A DNA stretch of 64,000 nucleotides from Nonlabens agnitus (GTDB lineage Bacteria; Bacteroidota; Bacteroidia; Flavobacteriales; Flavobacteriaceae): assembly GCF_002994045.1 (NCBI RefSeq), contig NZ_MQUC01000003.1, positions 2,890,501 to 2,954,500 on the forward strand. The letters are read 5' to 3'. The notes beneath the pieces were generated by a model. The model saw only the letters and a program-made list of their open reading frames with translations. It was not told the DNA's origin and made no database searches. The translations under genes and the position numbers were made by a program. Below are positions 59,894 to 64,000 of the stretch, in pieces (the stretch's first letter is position 1; every line of letters begins with the position of its first letter).

Positions 59894-61663
59894 TTGAAGG
59901 AACTACTATCTATATATGAAGCCCGAGTTGATGGGTTTTCGCTTTCGCGAAAGCGATACAATCAACAGTTGCGCATCTCCGGTGTGGTCCGGTTGCTGGT
60001 CTTTATCGCCGTTGTTGCGGGAATTTATTTTTTCTGGAGTTCTACCTTGACGGCTGTATTGATTGCTGTAGGCGGTATTGCGCTTTTTCTTTATTTAGTT
60101 TCACGTCACGAGGATCTTAAAAAGAAGCGCAACTATTATGAAGAGTTGCTACGCATTAACGAGCAGGAAATTGAGGTAGGCAAAGGCAACTATACAGACC
60201 TTCCAGATGGAGCAGAATTTAACGATGACGATCACGATTACAGCCGTGATATAGACTTGTTCGGTATGGGTTCGTTTTTTCAGTTCATGAATAGAACGGC
60301 ATTAAAAGAAGGCAAGAAGTTGCTGGCTGCTCGTTTGATGGCAAATGATATTCACGATATTCCCAAGCGACAAGATGCTGTTCAAGAGCTAGCCAAAATG
60401 CTGGATTATCGTCAAGAGTATGAGGCGACGGCAAGATTGCTGGAGAACGACACGAAGCCAGCTGCCATCAAGAGCTGGATACAGAGCTATCAAAATTTTG
60501 TGCCGAATGTGTTCTCGTGGTTGTGTTATGTTCAATTTGCGGTTTCGGTAGCGATTGGGGTTCTTTATGCGATCGATGTGCTAAGTGGCTGGTGGCTTCT
60601 GGGTATTTTCCTAGTGGGCTTATTGGTCTCGGGTAATTATGCTGCCAAGATTATTGAACTCAACAAGTACATTTCAGAGTTGGAAGATTTCTTTACCCAG
60701 TATGGAAAGCTCCTGGAACTTATTGAAAAGGCTGACTTTAATGGAGAAGTGCTGCAAACCTTAAAGAGCAATGTGCTAACTGATGGCAAACCGGCATCAC
60801 GACGGCTGTACGATCTGGGAAGAGCACTGGTAAGGCTGGACCAAGGCAGTAATTTACTCGTCGGTGTGTTTATCAATGCATTTGCGTTGTGGAATTTGAA
60901 GCAAGTCCACAGTATTGAGGCCTGGTTGACTTCTAATAAAAACTACATCGCACCATGGCTGGAAGCCGTTGCACAAATGGATGCTTTAAATTCTCTAGGG
61001 AATTTTGCCTACAACCATCCCAATTATGTGTTTCCTGAAATCAAAACAGGCGACTTTAAGTTTCAAGCCGCTCAAGCGGTGCATCCGTTGCTTAATCCTG
61101 ATAAAGCGGTAGGGAACCCGATTCATATCCATTCTGGTGAGTTTTTCATTATTACCGGTGCCAACATGGCTGGAAAGAGCACGTTCCTAAGAACCGTTTC
61201 CATGTCCATCGTGATGGCAAATACAGGTTTGCCTATCTGTGCGCAATCCGCGATTTATTCGCCCATCAAACTTATTACCAGTATGCGCACCAGCGATTCC
61301 TTAAAGGACGATGAGAGTTATTTCTTCAGTGAGTTGAAGCGTTTGAAATTTATCGTGGACAAAATGGAACAAGAAAAATATTTCATTGTTCTGGACGAGA
61401 TCCTCAAAGGAACCAATAGTGTCGACAAGGCGAGTGGCTCTAGAAAACTCATTGAGAAGTTAACGCTCAATCAGGCAACCGGCATCATCGCTACGCATGA
61501 CTTAAGCCTGACCGAAGTCGCCAAAGATCACGAGCATATTTCCAACTATTATTTTGACGCACAAATCATTGACGATGAATTGTTCTTTGACTATACGTTC
61601 AAGTATGGCGTCGCTACTAATATGAATGCTAGTTTTCTATTGAAGAAAATGGGTATAGTTTAA
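59894..61663 (+). CDS. Membrane-anchored MutS-like ATPase
   Basis: The 589-residue protein has hydrophobic helices near residues 34-70 and about 205-250, and a MutS-type ATPase at the C-terminus: Walker A GANMAGKST (residues 422-430), Walker B VLDEI (Asp501, Glu502) and IIATHDLSLTEVA. Domains I and II, which recognise mismatches, are absent. TTG directly after the preceding TGA is the only start that gives the full N-terminus. The protein may act on membrane-associated DNA or a non-repair substrate. A perfect palindrome encodes LSRKR just before the first helix. The stop converges on mpl with a four-base overlap. Confidence 0.85.
   Translation: MKELLSIYEARVDGFSLSRKRYNQQLRISGVVRLLVFIAVVAGIYFFWSSTLTAVLIAVGGIALFLYLVSRHEDLKKKRNYYEELLRINEQEIEVGKGNYTDLPDGAEFNDDDHDYSRDIDLFGMGSFFQFMNRTALKEGKKLLAARLMANDIHDIPKRQDAVQELAKMLDYRQEYEATARLLENDTKPAAIKSWIQSYQNFVPNVFSWLCYVQFAVSVAIGVLYAIDVLSGWWLLGIFLVGLLVSGNYAAKIIELNKYISELEDFFTQYGKLLELIEKADFNGEVLQTLKSNVLTDGKPASRRLYDLGRALVRLDQGSNLLVGVFINAFALWNLKQVHSIEAWLTSNKNYIAPWLEAVAQMDALNSLGNFAYNHPNYVFPEIKTGDFKFQAAQAVHPLLNPDKAVGNPIHIHSGEFFIITGANMAGKSTFLRTVSMSIVMANTGLPICAQSAIYSPIKLITSMRTSDSLKDDESYFFSELKRLKFIVDKMEQEKYFIVLDEILKGTNSVDKASGSRKLIEKLTLNQATGIIATHDLSLTEVAKDHEHISNYYFDAQIIDDELFFDYTFKYGVATNMNASFLLKKMGIV
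59940..59955. repeat. Dispersed palindrome copy in the MutS-like gene
   Basis: Perfect 16-mer in the LSRKR phase, near residue 18, on the N-terminal side of the first membrane helix. Confidence 0.97.
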
Positions 61664-63012
61664 AGTAGTTTACCCAGCTTATCAAAATCAAGACCGCCGT
61701 AATCACCGCTGCTCATAAGCAAAAGAACGGCATGGGCTAGTTTTTGCTTGTACAACCATTCTTTAAAAGCTGCAGGATCTGTCATGACGATAAGATCTTC
61801 ATTGTTAAATGCTTCCTTGATCTGATCTTTACTAATGGGATCCAAACCTTTCAATTCCACAGCATCTGGGCTATAAAACACCACGGCAACATCTGCAGCG
61901 TCTAACGTGTGAGCATATTCTTTGAGGAATTCAGGGTTGAGGCTGGAATAGGTGTGTAATTCCAGACAGGCAATGATTTTGCGCTCGCTGTATTGTTCTG
62001 CAACGGCATTAGTAGTCGCTTGAACCTTACTGGGCGAATGAGCAAAGTCTTTGTAGATCACCGACCGCTGATTTCCTGCAATTTTTTCTAGACGTTTTGA
62101 AGCTCCTTTAAAACTTGCTATGGCCTCATAAAAATCATCTTCATCAATTCCCATGTGCTGGCAAATCCATTTGGCTCCAGCAAGATTGCTCAAGTTGTGC
62201 TTGCCAAAAACTTCTATAGGCATATCACCTTCTGGTGTTTCAAGATAAGTCGTGCCGTTGTCTACCGTATGATGTGGTACGTTGTAGGCATGTTTTCTGG
62301 TAGGTTTGGTGCTGGCTTCTGCAATGCGTTTCACTTCTGGATCTTCTTCATTGTAGACCAGAATGCTACCGTTTTTCATGAGATCCACAAATTCTTCAAA
62401 CTGCTCTACATAATTCTGATAGTCCGGAAAAACATTGATGTGATCCCAGGCGATCCCAGAAATCAAAGCGATGTTAGGTTGGTACAAGTGAAATTTAGGT
62501 CTGCGATCGATGGGACTGGATAAGTATTCATCACCTTCCAGAACAATAAACTCATTGTCATTAGTAAGATGAACCATAGTGTCAAAACCTTCCAGTTGCG
62601 CTCCTACCATATAATCCACTTCTTTGTTATGATAATGCATCACGTGAAGTATCATGGAAGTAATGGTGGTCTTACCATGCGAGCCACCTATGACGACACG
62701 CGTTTTATCTTTGGACTGCTCATACAGATATTCTGGATAGCTATAGATTTTAAGATTAAGTTCTTGAGCTTTGAGAAGTTCGGGATTATCGGCTTTGGCA
62801 TGCATGCCTAGGATTACTGCGTCAAGATCTGCAGTAATTTTTTCTGGAAACCAGCCCATTTTTTTAGGAAGTAGCTTCTTTTTTTCAAGCCGTGTTTTGC
62901 TAGGTTCAAAAATAGCATCGTCGCTACCTGTTACTTGATACCCTTTTTGATGAAGAGCAAGTGCTAGATTGTGCATGGCGCTGCCGCCTATCGCGATAAA
63001 GTGTACGCGCAT
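61660..63012 (-). CDS. mpl: UDP-N-acetylmuramate:L-alanyl-gamma-D-glutamyl-meso-diaminopimelate ligase
   Basis: The 450-residue Mur-ligase family enzyme rejoins the recycled tripeptide L-Ala-D-Glu-mDAP to UDP-MurNAc. The N-terminal MRVHFIAIGGSAMHNLALALH is typical of Mpl and MurC, the ATP loop is GGSHGKTTITSM, and IVLEGDEYLSSPIDRRPK and KDFAHSPSKVQAT are typical of Mpl. It provides peptidoglycan recycling. It converges on the MutS-like gene. Confidence 0.93.
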   Translation of the reverse strand: MRVHFIAIGGSAMHNLALALHQKGYQVTGSDDAIFEPSKTRLEKKKLLPKKMGWFPEKITADLDAVILGMHAKADNPELLKAQELNLKIYSYPEYLYEQSKDKTRVVIGGSHGKTTITSMILHVMHYHNKEVDYMVGAQLEGFDTMVHLTNDNEFIVLEGDEYLSSPIDRRPKFHLYQPNIALISGIAWDHINVFPDYQNYVEQFEEFVDLMKNGSILVYNEEDPEVKRIAEASTKPTRKHAYNVPHHTVDNGTTYLETPEGDMPIEVFGKHNLSNLAGAKWICQHMGIDEDDFYEAIASFKGASKRLEKIAGNQRSVIYKDFAHSPSKVQATTNAVAEQYSERKIIACLELHTYSSLNPEFLKEYAHTLDAADVAVVFYSPDAVELKGLDPISKDQIKEAFNNEDLIVMTDPAAFKEWLYKQKLAHAVLLLMSSGDYGGLDFDKLGKLL

Positions 63013-63029
63013 TACTTATGGATTTACCG

Positions 63030-63037
63030 TAAAAATA
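63030..63037 (-). promoter_or_regulatory. Possible variant -7 element (TATTTTTA) of mpl
   Basis: Minus-strand TATTTTTA followed by C, 17 bases before the ATG. Confidence 0.4.
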
Positions 63038-63099
63038 AGGTTTTGATAAAAGCTAGAAGATCGTAAAAAGGTAAAAAACATTAATCGGAAGTATGGTTG

Positions 63100-63315
63100 T
63101 CACTTATACCTTTGCTCCAGTAGAATCAATATCTTCTTTAATAAGAAAAGAAGAATCGTTGCAATTCCTAAAACCAGAACGGTATCTCTGATATTTTCAG
63201 TTTTTAATGGCTCTCCATAGTTCCTCAAGAGAATACGCAAGAAAATAAGAAAATCACATAATATAAATGTGGTTAGAAAAAATGAAACGATTCTAATTGC
63301 AACATTCCAAATCAC
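63100..63315 (-). CDS. Small two-helix membrane protein, unknown
   Basis: A 71-residue ORF starts with GTG overlapping the TPR gene's stop (GTGA). It has two hydrophobic helices (about 4-28 and 45-63) and a basic C-terminus (LEQRYK). The coupled start and clear topology favour a real gene, but there is no recognised family. It precedes mpl by 87 bases. Confidence 0.55.
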   Translation of the reverse strand: MIWNVAIRIVSFFLTTFILCDFLIFLRILLRNYGEPLKTENIRDTVLVLGIATILLFLLKKILILLEQRYK

Positions 63316-64000
63316 GAATCCAATTTCTCCAACTGGGCCAGCAATTGGGCATCCTTATGGATTTCATAGCCCTTTTTTAAAATGGCCTTAGCATCTGCGG
63401 TGCGATCCATTTTGTCTGCATAGAGCGTGGCTAGCTTCATGTAAGTAAGCGGTGAGCCGCCTACTTTGATCGCGTTTTTATAAGCCGTTTCGGCATCTGT
63501 GTATTCCTTGTCATACTCATCAACATAACCGTGAGCCAGATAACCATCGACGGGTGAGATTTTCTTCAACTGGTCTGCATAATTGCGTGCAGTTGTTAGT
63601 GAGCCACCTATAATACCTGGCAATTCTGTATACAACTGGACCAGCGCCCATCGCGTGTCGACGTGTTTTGAATCAAGTTCGGCTGCTTTTTTTAGATGGA
63701 ACTTGACGTCGTCCACCAATCCCAGCGCCTTGAATTTAGATGCATTCTTGGCCCATAAACCCATGGAACCACCATAGTAGAAATGATAATCTGCATTGGT
63801 ATCATCGGTAGCCAGTAATCGTTTATAGATGGCCGTGGCTTTTTCAAACTGTTCCATCTCGCCATAGGTCTGACCAGTCTTGCGCAATAATTTTTGGTCC
63901 TGTGGTTTTTCTTCCAATAGGTCCAGATATATTGGCAAGGCTGCTTTGTACTTGGATTGTTTGAATAGCTGTTCCGCTTTCGCGAAAGCGGACTGACCAC
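63312..64000 (-). CDS. Tetratricopeptide-repeat protein (5' end outside window)
   Basis: At least 229 residues of a TPR protein; the frame is open to the end of the window, so the TTG at 63938 is internal. Repeats are seen as AKAEQLFKQSKYKAALPIYLDL, QTYGEMEQFEKATAIYKRLL, and AETAYKNAIKVGGSPLTYMKLATLYADKMDRTADAKAIL. TPR proteins are scaffolds for other proteins. The last palindrome of the window encodes AFAKA inside the first visible repeat. Function unknown. Confidence 0.82.
   Translation of the reverse strand, partial: GQSAFAKAEQLFKQSKYKAALPIYLDLLEEKPQDQKLLRKTGQTYGEMEQFEKATAIYKRLLATDDTNADYHFYYGGSMGLWAKNASKFKALGLVDDVKFHLKKAAELDSKHVDTRWALVQLYTELPGIIGGSLTTARNYADQLKKISPVDGYLAHGYVDEYDKEYTDAETAYKNAIKVGGSPLTYMKLATLYADKMDRTADAKAILKKGYEIHKDAQLLAQLEKLDS
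63975..63990. repeat. Dispersed palindrome copy in the TPR gene
   Basis: Perfect 16-mer, minus-strand AFAKA phase. The residues AKAEQLF fit the TPR consensus. Confidence 0.97.

Noticed and set aside
8503..63990. Palindrome as a parS or Noc-type site
   Set aside because: parS and Noc sites have TTTC and GAAA separated by four bases and occur in few copies near the origin. Here the half-sites are separated by two bases and a copy is found every few kb.
8503..63990. Palindrome as a transcription terminator or REP/RAYT element
   Set aside because: Most copies lie inside genes, there is no T-run, the perfect palindrome leaves no loop, and no RAYT transposase or long flanking repeat is visible.
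1..64000. CRISPR array, tRNA or rRNA genes, insertion sequence, prophage
   Set aside because: No regularly spaced direct repeats with spacers, no cloverleaf-like sequence that I could recognise, and no transposase, integrase or phage protein among the coding regions.

Overview
The window is a single chromosomal stretch from a member of the Bacteroidetes, most likely a marine Flavobacteriaceae. The evidence is a large SprA translocon gene, a protein with a type IX sorting tail, a RemB-like gliding protein, alternative complex III joined to a cox operon, DUF4271, DUF4296 and DUF6624 genes, repeated TAnnTTTG promoter elements and the lack of Shine-Dalgarno sequences. Genus cannot be fixed from sequence alone; a Nonlabens or Dokdonia type organism is a guess. 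Genes are packed tightly, with no gene-free stretch above 300 bp. The two largest gaps are 40196-40442 and 47837-48075. I saw no tRNA, rRNA, CRISPR array, insertion sequence or phage gene.

Layout. 1-7842: respiratory operon (actB partial, actC, actD, actE, actF, then cytochrome oxidase subunits II and I), closed by a terminator. 7917-13407: peroxiredoxin, ruvB with a cytochrome P450, and a malic enzyme. 13507-22184: ruvA, sprA, gcvH and a VanZ-like gene. 22248-26912: two TonB-type proteins, a RemB-like protein that carries the same kind of domain at its N-terminus, and a membrane zinc peptidase. 26909-35477: saccharopine dehydrogenase-like gene, DUF423, pckA, hemD with DUF4271, a Dpm1-like glycosyltransferase with a dihydroorotase and DUF4296 lipoprotein, and an epimerase. 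35561-40195: tyrS, a small membrane protein, a LuxE-like gene and a secreted type IX substrate. 40443-47836: two-component pair, glycosyltransferase, trmB/LysE/ATL operon, succinate-semialdehyde and acyl-CoA dehydrogenases. 48076-56026: exported PEP/pyruvate-binding protein, two serine hydrolases and a transporter fused to HEAT repeats. 56144-64000: six-gene hemW-to-MutS-like operon, mpl, a small membrane protein and a partial TPR protein.

The main unexplained signal is a dispersed perfect palindrome, CGCTTTCGCGAAAGCG. The 14-base core occurs 16 times exactly, and 15 of these have the whole 16-mer. Three more copies are eroded. It lies inside genes in all three codon phases as well as between genes, and its spacing is unusually even (about 3.7 kb on average from 8.5 kb onward). 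Inside genes it encodes AFAKA, RFRES or LSRKR, often where the protein family tolerates or even expects those residues. This looks like selection for a DNA-level site, not a protein motif. A function is not known to me.

Physiology: aerobic respiration through ACIII and an aa3-type oxidase, gluconeogenic capacity (malic enzyme, PEP carboxykinase), type IX secretion and gliding, and peptidoglycan recycling (mpl).
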